DNA of 64,000 nt from NCBI GenBank assembly GCA_900068845.1, contig CEFQ01000008.1, positions 393,358 through 457,357 of the forward strand. Reading direction: 5' to 3'. Origin of the DNA: Enterobacter ludwigii (GTDB taxonomy: Bacteria > Pseudomonadota > Gammaproteobacteria > Enterobacterales > Enterobacteriaceae). The notes beneath the pieces are model-generated. The model made no database searches, was not told where the DNA came from, and saw only the letters and a program-made list of their open reading frames with translations. Below, in pieces: positions 35,168 to 43,813 of the stretch (position 1 is its first letter; each line of letters starts with the position of its first letter). A program made the translations under genes and the position numbers.

Positions 35168-36496
35168 TTACATCATCTGCGGCTCACGAATCGCCTGACC
35201 TTTAGCAAAACGCGCCAGACTGTATGGCGTCATATCGGTGAACAGCGGTTTGTTATTCACCCTCTGCGCGCACAACAAGCCTGCGCCGGGTCCAATGCCA
35301 AAACCGTGGCCGCTAAAGCCGGAGGCAATAAACAAGCCCGGCAGGCTATTCATCTCGTCAATCACCGGCACCAAATCCGGTGTGGTATCAATCCAGCCGC
35401 CCCACGCATGATCCACTTTTATACCGTTCAACTCCGGATAGAGCTTGACCAGCGCCTGCATGGCTTCCTGTACGATACCGTTATCTGGTGCCGGATCGAG
35501 GGTGCGGATCTTCTCAAACGGCGACACGCCTTGATTGGACCACGAACCCGCGGCTTCTGGGCCGTTGAAGAAGGAACCGTTGATGCGCATTTTGAGCTTT
35601 TTGGCGATCTTGCTGCGGTACATCGGATAGAACTTGGTGGCGTAGCGGATGTTTTGCGGCGCGAGATCGATCTGCCCGCGCCCAGAAAGTGCCACTGTGT
35701 AGCTGCCATCCTGACGACGGCGAATACATAATCCACCGGTGCTCAAACACCCCTTGATCACTTCCGGTGCCACCGTGGTTTTGAACGCGGTACCCAGAAT
35801 ATTGGCGCTCGGAAGTTCGATGCCGTATTGCTTGCAGAAGCGTGAGCTCCACGCGCCGCCACAGCAGATCACACGGTTGGCTTTCACCAGCCCACGCTCG
35901 GTCCAGACGCCGGTAACGCGTCCGCCCGACACATCCAGGCCGCGCACCGCGCAATTTTGATGGATTGACGCGCCAAGATTTTTCGCGCCGGTGGCAATCG
36001 CCGGTGCAGCCAGTGAAGGTTCAGCACGACCATCGCTGGGCGACCACACGCCGCCCACCCACGGCGAGCTGTTGCCGATGCGTTCGCGTGCTTCTTTAGC
36101 CGAAAGTAAATGGCTGACGAAACCAATTTGCTGCGCCTGTTTGCCCCACGCTTCCCAGCGCGCCAGGTCGCTTTCGCTCTGCGTGCCGTAGGTAATGCCC
36201 TGGCGCGAGAAGCCCAGATCGAGACCGATTTCGCTACTCAACTCCTCCCAGCGCTGTAAGCTACGCATCGCCATCGGCAGTTCGTACAGGTCGCGATTTT
36301 GCTGACGAACCCAACCCCAGTTGCGACCTGATTGTTCGCCGCCGATCACGCCCTTCTCAAACAACGCCACCGAAACGCCCTGTTTTGCCAGCTCGTAACT
36401 CACCGACGTGCCAATAATGCCGCCGCCAATGACAATCACATCAACGGCTTCGGGAAAGCGTTCACTGTCTATTACTGCATTGATTTTTATGCGCAT
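35168..36496 (-). CDS. FAD-dependent amine/amino acid oxidoreductase (DAO family)
   Basis: 442 residues. The FAD Rossmann motif DVIVIGGGIIGTSVSYELAKQ lies at about 19-40, then GGEQSGRNWGWVRQQNRDL, the pattern of DadA/PuuB-like DAO enzymes. VICCGGAWSS and FIASGFSGHGFGIGPGAG, the C-terminal FAD contact, are also present. Such enzymes oxidise D-amino acids, N-methyl amino acids, opines or glutamylated polyamines. The start is set at 36496 (MRIKINAV) because FAD motif spacing and an AGGA upstream fit. It forms a unit with the XRE-cupin regulator, and a polar amino acid ABC system lies next to it. Confidence 0.88.
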   Translation of the reverse strand: MRIKINAVIDSERFPEAVDVIVIGGGIIGTSVSYELAKQGVSVALFEKGVIGGEQSGRNWGWVRQQNRDLYELPMAMRSLQRWEELSSEIGLDLGFSRQGITYGTQSESDLARWEAWGKQAQQIGFVSHLLSAKEARERIGNSSPWVGGVWSPSDGRAEPSLAAPAIATGAKNLGASIHQNCAVRGLDVSGGRVTGVWTERGLVKANRVICCGGAWSSRFCKQYGIELPSANILGTAFKTTVAPEVIKGCLSTGGLCIRRRQDGSYTVALSGRGQIDLAPQNIRYATKFYPMYRSKIAKKLKMRINGSFFNGPEAAGSWSNQGVSPFEKIRTLDPAPDNGIVQEAMQALVKLYPELNGIKVDHAWGGWIDTTPDLVPVIDEMNSLPGLFIASGFSGHGFGIGPGAGLLCAQRVNNKPLFTDMTPYSLARFAKGQAIREPQMM

Positions 36497-36531
36497 CTTC
36501 TCAAGTCCTGCACGCCACTTCGGTGACGAAA

Positions 36532-37137
36532 TCACAAATGATGTTCAGAGGGAATGTGCATGATCCACAACACTCTGGCTTCACTCGCGCTATGGTTAAA
36601 AATGTTGTGCGGTAAATGGCTCTGGAACTGGAAGCTGTCGCCCGCGGTGACGATGGCACTGTCGCCATCGATCTCCAGCGTCAACTCGCCTTCCATCACC
36701 AATCCGGCCTTTTCGCCCTTGCCCATTAACATCTCATCGGAACGCACGCCCGGCGGCACATTGATGAACATAAATTGCAAATCGTGATCGCCTGACGGCG
36801 ACAGCATCGCCTTCGAGATTCCGCGCTTGCCGACATTAAAATGCGGTCGCTCATTCGCGCGACGCACGAAGTGTTCCGCGCCGCGCAGCGTTGATTCCTT
36901 CTCTTCCAGGAAAGCTGAAAGCGGCACTTTCAGCACCAGCCGCAGCTGCTCTAATACGCGCACGGTTGGATTGGTCAGGTTGCGCTCGATCTGGCTGATG
37001 GCGCCAGCGGACACATTTGCCAGCTGCGCCAAATCAGTGATGGTCATATTGCGCGCCTTGCGAATACGTTTCAGGCGCGATCCAATATCCGCTTCCTGCG
37101 CGCCCGTTGCTTCGTCACTGATACTCACTTTCTTCAT
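36532..37137 (-). CDS. XRE-family regulator with C-terminal cupin domain (PuuR-like)
   Basis: 201 residues. The helix-turn-helix at about 20-75 reads GSRLKRIRKARNMTITDLAQLANVSAGAISQIERN, and the cupin domain at about 110-195 has GEKAGLVMEGELTLEIDGDSAIVTAGDSF and FQSHLPHNIFNH. PuuR and related regulators have this layout and control amine or amino acid use. It is immediately upstream of the FAD oxidoreductase on the same strand. TTCATTATAATGAA-type palindromes in the neighbouring ABC promoter region are candidate binding sites. Confidence 0.92.
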   Translation of the reverse strand: MKKVSISDEATGAQEADIGSRLKRIRKARNMTITDLAQLANVSAGAISQIERNLTNPTVRVLEQLRLVLKVPLSAFLEEKESTLRGAEHFVRRANERPHFNVGKRGISKAMLSPSGDHDLQFMFINVPPGVRSDEMLMGKGEKAGLVMEGELTLEIDGDSAIVTAGDSFQFQSHLPHNIFNHSASEARVLWIMHIPSEHHL

Positions 37138-37265
37138 CGGTTTTTACCCTTCCAGCGGATAACTTTATCGAATTTCACACAGCGCAGTCGCCGCGTTTAT
37201 GTCCCTGATACTGTGTTTATCGCTGAAATTAAGGGTTCGAGACAGCAAAATATGCCGCAGCGGCG

Positions 37266-38015
37266 TTATGGCATACCCCATTTAGTTTTAATGGTTTGCA
37301 ACGTGCCGTCCTCTTTCATCGCGGTTAGCGCGCTGTTAATTTGCGCCATTAATTGATCGTTGCCTTTTTTCACGCCAAACGCCATTGGCGAAACATGTTC
37401 CGGTTTATAACCGTCGATAACATGCATACCTTTTAGGCCACCCGCTTTCTCCTGCGCTTTAAGAATCGGATAATCATTCATGCCGGCCGCAATACGTCCG
37501 AGAGACAAATCTCGCGTCATATCCGCTGGACTGTCATAAACCTTCACCTCTTTGGCGATACCGCTGGCCATTAAGCTTTGCGTGTAATCCGTCCCCGCCA
37601 TCGTTCCGACAATGTCACCTTTCACATCTTGCCATGAGTTATAGGTCTTTTTGTTGTCGTCGCGCACCACCAATCCCGCGCCAAAAGCGGTAACCGGCTG
37701 TGAGAAAGTAATGCGCCTGGCGCGTTCTTCGGTGGGTGTCATGCCCGCGACAATCATGTCAATTTTGCCGGCAATCACCGATTGAATCAGCGTGGAGAAT
37801 GGGATGGCAGTGTAATTAATCTCGAGGTGCTGGCGTTTCGCCACTTCGGCTGCCACATCCGGCATAAAACCTTCAATTTTACCGCTTTTAGTATCGAGAA
37901 ACGTCGTAGGCGCGCTGGAAGGCGGTGAACCGGCGGTCAGCGCCGCGGCCTGCGCATTGAGGCTAAAAGCCGCCGCCAGACACGCGAATAATAACCGTGA
38001 ACGATTAACAGACAT
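37266..38015 (-). CDS. Polar amino acid ABC transporter, substrate-binding protein
   Basis: 249-residue periplasmic protein of the SBP_bac_3 family. The signal peptide is MSVNRSRLLFACLAAAFSL with cleavage near NAQA-A. IEGFMPDVAAEVAKR, IVAGMTPTEERARRITFSQP and VGTMAGTDYTQSL are the family motifs that build the amino acid site. The arginine of the ERARRI motif and an aspartate near the C-terminal part normally bind the amino acid backbone. It is divergent from its permease and ATPase genes, with the paired operators between them. Confidence 0.9.
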   Translation of the reverse strand: MSVNRSRLLFACLAAAFSLNAQAAALTAGSPPSSAPTTFLDTKSGKIEGFMPDVAAEVAKRQHLEINYTAIPFSTLIQSVIAGKIDMIVAGMTPTEERARRITFSQPVTAFGAGLVVRDDNKKTYNSWQDVKGDIVGTMAGTDYTQSLMASGIAKEVKVYDSPADMTRDLSLGRIAAGMNDYPILKAQEKAGGLKGMHVIDGYKPEHVSPMAFGVKKGNDQLMAQINSALTAMKEDGTLQTIKTKWGMP

Positions 38016-38053
38016 AACTCACTCCTGAATTAAAGGGAAAGGGCGAACGTCAT

Positions 38054-38069
38054 TTTCACTATAATGAAA
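38054..38069. promoter_or_regulatory. Operator-like palindrome overlapping the binding-protein promoter
   Basis: TTTCACTATAATGAAA is an inverted repeat with one mismatched pair. On the minus strand it contains TATAGT, a good -10 for the binding-protein gene starting at 38015. A near-identical site lies at 38245-38258. Confidence 0.6.
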
Positions 38070-38244
38070 TTAGTCAGGTGCGTGTCAATGTTTTATTTAA
38101 TCAGAATGCGTGAATTCACACTTCAGGATTAAACCCTTTGATAACAAGCATTATTTAACCTATAGCGTGTTCATATGGCGAGAATAAGTAAAAGCTATCT
38201 CTGTTCGACGGGTAAAGATTGACAGTGATTCATCAACAGAGATA

Positions 38245-38258
38245 TTCATTATAATGAA
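38245..38258. promoter_or_regulatory. Operator-like palindrome overlapping the ABC permease promoter
   Basis: TTCATTATAATGAA is a perfect 7+7 inverted repeat containing TATAAT. It sits 22 bases before the permease start and mirrors the site at 38054. A TTGACA at 38219-38224 lies upstream, but at 25 bases the spacing to TATAAT is too long for it to be the matching -35. Confidence 0.62.
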
Positions 38259-38279
38259 ATTTATCTACAGGGGATTATC

Positions 38280-38930
38280 ATGGATTGGAGTAGTATTCAC
38301 GTTTATCTGCCCTTCCTGTTGAAAGGGGCCGAAATGACGATTTACATCACCATTTTGTCCCTGATAATTAGCACACCGCTGGGACTGATTTTTGCCGCGG
38401 CGAAGATGTGCCCGTGGAAAATAGTGTCCTGGCCCATCGCAACCGTCATTAATATTACACGCGGCCTGCCGATGATTGTGGTGTTGTTTTATATCTATTT
38501 TGTCTTCCCTGATATCGGCATCACGCTGTCGTCATTTCAAGCCAGCGTGATTGGTATCGCCTTCTGTTTTTCGACTTATATTGCTGAGATATTCCGCGCC
38601 GGCATTGAATCGGTGGATCGCGGCCAGCTGGAAGCCGCCCGTTCAATGGGCATGAGTTTCCCAAAAGCAATGCGCCGCGTGGTGCTTCCGCAGGCATTTC
38701 ATGTCGCCTTGCCGCCGTATAGCAACACGCTGGTGATGATGCTGAAAGACTCTGCGCTGGCCTCCACCATTGCCGTAACAGAAATGACACGTCAGGGGCA
38801 GCTGATTGCTGCGTCTACCTTCGATAACACCACGGTGTATACGCTGGTTGCACTGCTCTATCTCGTGCTGTGCCTGCCTTTGCTGGCACTGACCAAGCAG
38901 CTGGAAAAACGCCAGATCAAAGGAGCATGA
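38280..38930 (+). CDS. Polar amino acid ABC transporter, permease
   Basis: 216-residue inner-membrane protein, His/Glu/Gln/Arg/opine family. About five membrane segments. The EAA loop ESVDRGQLEAARSMGMSFPKAMRRVVLPQA lies at about 100-130. AGGGGA is 7 bases upstream of the ATG. It is followed by the ATPase gene after one base. Paired with the binding protein on the other strand. Confidence 0.93.
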   Translation: MDWSSIHVYLPFLLKGAEMTIYITILSLIISTPLGLIFAAAKMCPWKIVSWPIATVINITRGLPMIVVLFYIYFVFPDIGITLSSFQASVIGIAFCFSTYIAEIFRAGIESVDRGQLEAARSMGMSFPKAMRRVVLPQAFHVALPPYSNTLVMMLKDSALASTIAVTEMTRQGQLIAASTFDNTTVYTLVALLYLVLCLPLLALTKQLEKRQIKGA

Positions 38931-38931
38931 G

Positions 38932-39699
38932 ATGATTGAAATTCGTGATGTACACAAAAGATTTGGTCATGTCGAAGTGCTGAAAGGCGTGAGCTTCAGC
39001 GTGAGTGAAGGTGAAGTGGTCTGTTTAATTGGTCCCTCCGGTTCGGGCAAATCGACCATTTTGCGCTGTATTAACGGTCTCGAAACCTATGAAGGCGGTG
39101 ACATCGAGGTGCTGGGCCAGCGCGTCAATAATAAACATAACAGCATCAACGATTTGCGCCGCCAGATCGGCATGGTGTTTCAGCGCTTCAACCTCTTCCC
39201 GCATCGCAGCGTGTTAGAAAACGTGATGGAAGGCCCGATTCATGTCAACGGCGAACCGCGTCATGTGGCAGAAAAGCGAGCTAAAGATCTGCTGGCGATG
39301 GTCGGCCTTGCGGAGAAGATTAACGCATGGCCGACGCAGCTTTCCGGTGGTCAGCAGCAGCGTGTGGCAATAGCGCGCACGCTGGCACTGCAACCGAAAG
39401 CGATATTATTTGATGAACCCACGTCGGCGCTCGATCCGGAATTGGTGGGCGAAGTGCTGCAGGTAATGCGTAATCTGGCGCGTGAAGGCATGACGATGAT
39501 AGTGGTCACACATGAAATGCAGTTCGCGCGCGAAGTCGCCGATCGCGTCTGTTTCCTGCACAGCGGACAGATTGTTGAACAAGGCCCCGCCGATCAAATT
39601 CTGCTCAAACCGCAAGAACCGCGCACCCAGGATTTCCTGCGCCGCGTACTTGGCAATGTGGTTTCCACCCCCTGCACCTGCTGTAAAGTGGCGATTTAA
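38932..39699 (+). CDS. Polar amino acid ABC transporter, ATP-binding protein
   Basis: 255-residue ATPase, GlnQ/HisP family. Walker A GPSGSGKSTILRC near residue 33, signature LSGGQQQRVAIARTL, Walker B AILFDEPTSALDPE, switch His in VVTHEMQFA. The C-terminal tail carries CTCCK, an unusual cysteine cluster after the normal family end. It completes the importer with 37266 and 38280. Confidence 0.93.
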   Translation: MIEIRDVHKRFGHVEVLKGVSFSVSEGEVVCLIGPSGSGKSTILRCINGLETYEGGDIEVLGQRVNNKHNSINDLRRQIGMVFQRFNLFPHRSVLENVMEGPIHVNGEPRHVAEKRAKDLLAMVGLAEKINAWPTQLSGGQQQRVAIARTLALQPKAILFDEPTSALDPELVGEVLQVMRNLAREGMTMIVVTHEMQFAREVADRVCFLHSGQIVEQGPADQILLKPQEPRTQDFLRRVLGNVVSTPCTCCKVAI

Positions 39700-39761
39700 A
39701 ATATTCTTTGCACGCATCGTAGCGTGCGCTAGCTCAAGATCATTCCTCATTAGGGGTAATT

Positions 39762-40118
39762 ATGAAAGTCCAAAAAATCACGCAACCCGCCGCTATCGAC
39801 GTCATGGAAAACTGGGGCAGCGTAGAAGGCTTACCCGGCACCGGCAGCATTGCATTATCCGGCATACAAAAAGTGATTCACGGTAAGGAAGACATCGACA
39901 CCGGCATCTTCGAATGCGGCGTCGGTTCCTATCGCCGCTCGGTGAAACAAGCTGAGATCATGCATTTCCTCAATGGCAACGGCTCTTTTACGCCAGATGG
40001 CGAGGAAACCCTGAACTTCAAACCCGGCGATTCGTTCTTCTTTGAAGCCAATACTGAAGGCACCTGGGTGATTGAAAACACCATGCGCAAGCTGTATGTG
40101 ATTTTTGACGCCAGCTGA
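39762..40118 (+). CDS. Small cupin-domain protein (Cupin_3 / DUF861-like)
   Basis: 118 residues forming a single cupin barrel: GIFECGVGSYRRSVKQAEIMHFLNG early, then FTPDGEETLNFKPGDSFFFEANTEGTWVIEN. This DUF861-type cupin is commonly found with DAO-type FAD oxidoreductases and PuuR-like regulators in amine catabolic loci. Few of the usual metal-binding His residues are visible. It follows the ATPase by 62 bases and is probably in the same transcript. AGGGG lies upstream of the ATG. Confidence 0.82.
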   Translation: MKVQKITQPAAIDVMENWGSVEGLPGTGSIALSGIQKVIHGKEDIDTGIFECGVGSYRRSVKQAEIMHFLNGNGSFTPDGEETLNFKPGDSFFFEANTEGTWVIENTMRKLYVIFDAS

Positions 40119-40154
40119 AGGGTGTGCTGCCTTTAAAAATAGCGAATGTTGCCC

Positions 40155-40174
40155 GGTGCGCATCAATGCGCACC
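40155..40174. repeat. REP-like hairpin GGTGCGCA type
   Basis: GGTGCGCA-TCAA-TGCGCACC, an 8-base perfect stem, lies 37 bases after the cupin gene. It has no T-run. It resembles family B REPs in form (GC-rich stem with AT-rich loop) but with a different stem. Confidence 0.55.
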
Positions 40175-40260
40175 CCACAAAATCCCGCCTGACTTTGACC
40201 CACCTGTTTCGTAAATTTTTGTCTTTGCACTGGCGTTGTGAACAAAAATGACTCATATAA

Positions 40261-40274
40261 ATAGCATCAGCTAT
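40261..40274. promoter_or_regulatory. MntR box 1 upstream of sitA
   Basis: ATAGC-ATCA-GCTAT, an inverted repeat with the spacing of the E. coli mntH MntR site (ATAGC-AAAG-GCTAT). It lies 38 bases before the sitA ATG. Confidence 0.78.
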
Positions 40275-40279
40275 ATATT

Positions 40280-40293
40280 ATAGCACTGGCTAT
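40280..40293. promoter_or_regulatory. MntR box 2 upstream of sitA
   Basis: ATAGC-ACTG-GCTAT, with flanking T/A extending the symmetry, centred 19 bases from box 1. It is the closer match to the known MntR box. The boxes are two helix turns apart, so cooperative binding by two dimers is plausible. Confidence 0.82.
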
Positions 40294-40311
40294 ATTCCTC
40301 TGGAGATGATC

Positions 40312-41223
40312 ATGTTCACTCAACGCCTTTTGCCTGCCGTTGTCATGTTGATGTCGCTGACCTCGCTGCTGCCCTTTTCGGCGTCAGCGGCAGAAAAACT
40401 GAAAGTGGTGACCACCTTTACGGTGATTACTGATATGGCAAAAAACGTCGCGGGCGATGCGGCAGATGTGACGTCAATTACCAAAACGGGCGCCGAGATT
40501 CACGAATACCAACCCACTCCTGGCGATATCCGTCGGGCGCAGGGCGCCAATCTGATTTTGGTAAACGGCTTTAATCTGGAGCTGTGGTTCAGCCGTTTCT
40601 ACCAGCGTTTGCACGATGTGCCGCAGATTACCGTGACAGAAGGCATTGACCCGATGGGCATTACCGAAGGTCCCTACAACGGCAAACCGAATCCGCATGC
40701 GTGGATGTCACCGGATAACGCGCTGATTTATGTCGATAACATCCGTAATGCGCTGCAGAAGTATGATCCCGCCAATGCCGCGGTTTATCAGGCCAACGCC
40801 GAGCGTTATAAAGCGCAGATTCAGCAAACCATCGCGCCGATGCGTGCTGCTATCGATAAGCTTCCCGCCGATAAACGCTGGTTGGTCACCAGTGAAGGTG
40901 CCTTCTCCTATCTGGCGCGCGATTTTGCTTTGAAAGAACTCTATTTATGGCCAATTAACGCCGATCAGCAAGGCACGCCGCAGCAGGTGCGTAAAGTGAT
41001 TGATGCGGTGCGAGCCCATCATATTCCCGCGATTTTCAGTGAGAGCACCATTTCTGCTAAACCCGCTCAGCAAGTGGCGCGTGAAGCCGGTATTCATTAC
41101 GGCGGCGTGTTATACGTTGATTCGCTGAGCAACGGCAATGGTCCGGTGCCGACCTATCTGGATCTGCTGCGCGTCACCACCGAAACCGTGGTGAAAGGCA
41201 TCACAGAAGGAGGCCAGAAATGA
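40312..41223 (+). CDS. sitA: SitA, manganese/iron ABC transporter substrate-binding protein
   Basis: 303-residue periplasmic metal-binding protein of cluster A-I (SitA/YfeA/MntC). Signal peptide ends near SASA-A, residue 29. EIHEYQPTPGDIRRA carries the first metal His, NPHAWMSPDNALIYVDN the second His, and IFSESTISAKPAQQVARE and GVLYVDSLS the later acidic ligands. The ATG at 40312 is chosen because GGAG lies 6 bases before it, while an ATG at 40306 has no spacing. Two MntR boxes upstream indicate manganese repression. Overlaps sitB by ATGA. Confidence 0.95.
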   Translation: MFTQRLLPAVVMLMSLTSLLPFSASAAEKLKVVTTFTVITDMAKNVAGDAADVTSITKTGAEIHEYQPTPGDIRRAQGANLILVNGFNLELWFSRFYQRLHDVPQITVTEGIDPMGITEGPYNGKPNPHAWMSPDNALIYVDNIRNALQKYDPANAAVYQANAERYKAQIQQTIAPMRAAIDKLPADKRWLVTSEGAFSYLARDFALKELYLWPINADQQGTPQQVRKVIDAVRAHHIPAIFSESTISAKPAQQVAREAGIHYGGVLYVDSLSNGNGPVPTYLDLLRVTTETVVKGITEGGQK

Positions 41224-42026
41224 ACGCAGCCGCAGGATTACTCGTCGAGAATGTGGGTGTGACCTACCGCAACGGCCACACTGCGCTGCGCAAAGCCTCT
41301 TTTAGCGTGCCCGCAGGCAGCATCACCGCGCTGATTGGCGTCAACGGCTCCGGCAAATCCACGCTGTTCAAAGCGATCATGGGATTTGTCCCGCTCGCCT
41401 CAGGCGCGGTAACGCTGGCGGGTTTGCCGGCAAATAAGGCGTTGAAACACAATATCGTTTCCTATGTCCCGCAATCGGAGGAAGTGGACTGGAGCTTTCC
41501 GGTACTGGTGGAAGATGTGGTGATGATGGGCCGTTATGGTTACATGGGCATGCTGCGTATTCCGCGTGCCGCCGATAAACACAGTGTTGATCAGGCGCTG
41601 GAACGCGTCGGCATGAGCGCCTATCGCCATCGCCAGATTGGCGAACTGTCGGGCGGGCAGAAAAAGCGCGTCTTTCTGGCGCGCGCGCTGGCGCAAAGTG
41701 GTCAGATTATCCTGCTGGATGAGCCGTTTACCGGCGTGGACGTCAAAACTGAGGCTGCGATTATCGCCCTGCTGAAAGAACTGCGCGACGAAGGCCGCAC
41801 CATGCTGGTTTCCACCCACGATCTCAATGCCATCCCCGATTTCTGCGATCGCTGCGTGCTGGTGAAAAATACCGTGCTGGCCAGCGGCCTGCTGCATGAC
41901 ACGTTCACCGCCGATAATCTGGCGCAGACGTTTGATGGCGCGCTGCATGAGCGTAACGCGCTGTTGATGCAGTTGATGAAAGACAAAAATCCTCACCGGG
42001 GAGCGAACCATGTCGTGGATTATTGA
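41220..42026 (+). CDS. sitB: SitB, manganese/iron ABC transporter ATP-binding protein
   Basis: 268-residue ATPase. Walker A GVNGSGKSTLFKAI near residue 40, signature LSGGQKKRVFLARAL, Walker B IILLDEPFTGVDVKTEA, switch His in STHDLNAIP. Order and overlaps match sitABCD/yfeABCD operons. Overlaps sitA by 4 bases and sitC by 17. Confidence 0.95.
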   Translation: MNAAAGLLVENVGVTYRNGHTALRKASFSVPAGSITALIGVNGSGKSTLFKAIMGFVPLASGAVTLAGLPANKALKHNIVSYVPQSEEVDWSFPVLVEDVVMMGRYGYMGMLRIPRAADKHSVDQALERVGMSAYRHRQIGELSGGQKKRVFLARALAQSGQIILLDEPFTGVDVKTEAAIIALLKELRDEGRTMLVSTHDLNAIPDFCDRCVLVKNTVLASGLLHDTFTADNLAQTFDGALHERNALLMQLMKDKNPHRGANHVVDY

Positions 42027-42873
42027 ACCTTTTGGCTATCAATACATGCTGAATGCGATGTGGATCGCGGCGCTGGTCGGCGCGATCTGCGCCTTTCTCT
42101 CCTGCTTCCTTATGCTAAAAGGTTGGTCACTGATCGGTGATGCGCTGTCGCACTCGATTGTGCCCGGCGTAGCGGGCGCGTACATGCTTGGCCTGCCCTT
42201 TTCGCTCGGCGCTTTCCTCTCCGGCGGCCTGGCGGCAGGCAGCATGCTGTTTCTCAATCAACGAACGCGCTTAAAGGAAGATGCCATTATCGGTCTGATC
42301 TTCTCGTCGTTTTTTGGCATCGGCCTGTTTCTGGTTTCGCTCAATCCCACCTCGGTGAATATTCAGACCATCGTGCTGGGCAATATTTTATCGGTTGCAC
42401 CCGCCGACATCTGGCAGCTCGGCGCGATTGGCTTTATCACCCTGACCATTCTGCTGCTGAAGTGGAAAGATTTGATGGTGACGTTCTTCGATGAGAGCCA
42501 CGCGCGTTCGCTGGGATTAAATACGCTGTGGCTGAAAATCCTGTTCTTCACCCTGCTCTCCGCTTCTACCGTTGCCGCGCTGCAAACCGTAGGGGCGTTT
42601 ATGGTGATTTGTCTGGTAGTGACGCCTGGCGCAACCGCCTATTTGCTGACGGATCGTTTTCCGCGCTTGCTGCTGATTGCCGTGACCATTGGCAGCGTTA
42701 CCAGTTTCCTCGGCGCCTGGAGCAGCTACTTTCTTGATGGTGCGACCGGCGGCGTGATTGTGGTGGCGCAAACGCTGGTATTTTTAGTGGCTTTTGTATT
42801 TGCACCTAAACATGGCGTGCTCGCCGCTCGCCGTCGCGCACGTCAGACCCTAGAGGACGGCGTAAATGGCTGA
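42010..42873 (+). CDS. sitC: SitC, manganese/iron ABC transporter permease
   Basis: 287-residue ABC-3 family inner-membrane permease with about eight membrane segments. MLKGWSLIGDALSHSIVPGVAGAYM is the signature N-terminal region, and the later DESHARSLGLN loop is the contact site for the ATPase. It is paralogous to SitD. Overlaps sitB by 17 bases and sitD by 8. Confidence 0.95.
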   Translation: MSWIIEPFGYQYMLNAMWIAALVGAICAFLSCFLMLKGWSLIGDALSHSIVPGVAGAYMLGLPFSLGAFLSGGLAAGSMLFLNQRTRLKEDAIIGLIFSSFFGIGLFLVSLNPTSVNIQTIVLGNILSVAPADIWQLGAIGFITLTILLLKWKDLMVTFFDESHARSLGLNTLWLKILFFTLLSASTVAALQTVGAFMVICLVVTPGATAYLLTDRFPRLLLIAVTIGSVTSFLGAWSSYFLDGATGGVIVVAQTLVFLVAFVFAPKHGVLAARRRARQTLEDGVNG

Positions 42874-43702
42874 ATTATTATTGAGTCCCTTCCAGTTCGA
42901 ATTCATGAACATGGCGCTGATCACTACCCTCGTGCTGTCGCTGCCTTGCGCGATGCTGTCGGCGTTTCTGGTACTGAAAGGTTGGTCATTGCTCGGTGAT
43001 GCGATGAGCCACGCAGTATTTCCTGGCGTAGTGATCGCCTGGCTGATTGGCTTGCCGTACGCCATTGGCGCGTTTATCGCCGGCATGGTGTGCGCCGTCG
43101 CTACCGGCTACATCAGTGAGAACAGTCGCATCAAACCCGACACCGTGATGGGCATCGTCTTCTCCGGCATGTTCGGCGCAGGTTTGGTGCTCTACCTGAA
43201 ACTGCAGCCTGAAGTGCATCTCGACCACATCTTATTCGGCGATATGTTAGGCATCAGCCTTGCGGATATTCTTCAGACCGCAGCCATCGCTTTAATTGTT
43301 AGCGTGCTGATTGGCATCAAATGGCGTGATTTACTGCTGCATGCGTTTGATCCTCACCAGGCGCGCGCGTGCGGCATCAACGGCAAAGTGATGCATTACG
43401 GCTTGCTGTGTTTGATCTCGTTAACCATTGTCGCCGCGCTAAAATCGGTGGGCGTGATTCTGTCGATTTCCATGTTGATCGCGCCTGGCGCTATCGCTTT
43501 ACTGCTGGCGCGTCGTTTCCTGCAGGTGATGTTGCTGGCGATAGGCATTGCGGTGGTGACGGGATTCAGCGGCGTGTATGCCTCGTTCTTCCTTGATAGC
43601 GCGCCGGGACCTACCATTGTGGTGATTTACGCCGCACTGTTTGTTCTGGCATTTTTGTATGTCTCGGTGCGAGATCGCCGTACGCAGCACGTGCATGGTT
43701 GA
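42866..43702 (+). CDS. sitD: SitD, manganese/iron ABC transporter permease
   Basis: 278-residue ABC-3 permease, paralogue of SitC (LKGWSLLGDAMSHAVFPGVVIAW, DPHQARACGIN). Last gene of the operon. Together SitCD form the membrane channel for Mn(II) and Fe(II), which matters under oxidative stress or in hosts that withhold metal. Confidence 0.95.
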   Translation: MAELLLSPFQFEFMNMALITTLVLSLPCAMLSAFLVLKGWSLLGDAMSHAVFPGVVIAWLIGLPYAIGAFIAGMVCAVATGYISENSRIKPDTVMGIVFSGMFGAGLVLYLKLQPEVHLDHILFGDMLGISLADILQTAAIALIVSVLIGIKWRDLLLHAFDPHQARACGINGKVMHYGLLCLISLTIVAALKSVGVILSISMLIAPGAIALLLARRFLQVMLLAIGIAVVTGFSGVYASFFLDSAPGPTIVVIYAALFVLAFLYVSVRDRRTQHVHG

Positions 43703-43738
43703 TGATCCCAAGCGCAATACCGACTTGCACACTCTGTC

Positions 43739-43813
43739 GCGGCGCGGTTTATCGCGCATGTCTGTGCGGGTTCTGTGCCCACCCAGACAATGCGCCATAA
43801 ATTGCGCCGCTAC
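43739..43813. repeat. REP-like palindrome (family A) after sitD
   Basis: Arms GCGGCGCGGTTTATCGCGC and a complementary TGCGCCATAAATTGCGCCGC separated by about 40 bases, between sitD and the convergent autotransporter gene. Shares sequence with the copies at 17601, 19220 and 50846. Confidence 0.6.

Noticed and set aside
40119-40311. Metal riboswitch upstream of sitA
   Set aside because: The leader after the MntR boxes is too short and shows no conserved riboswitch fold.
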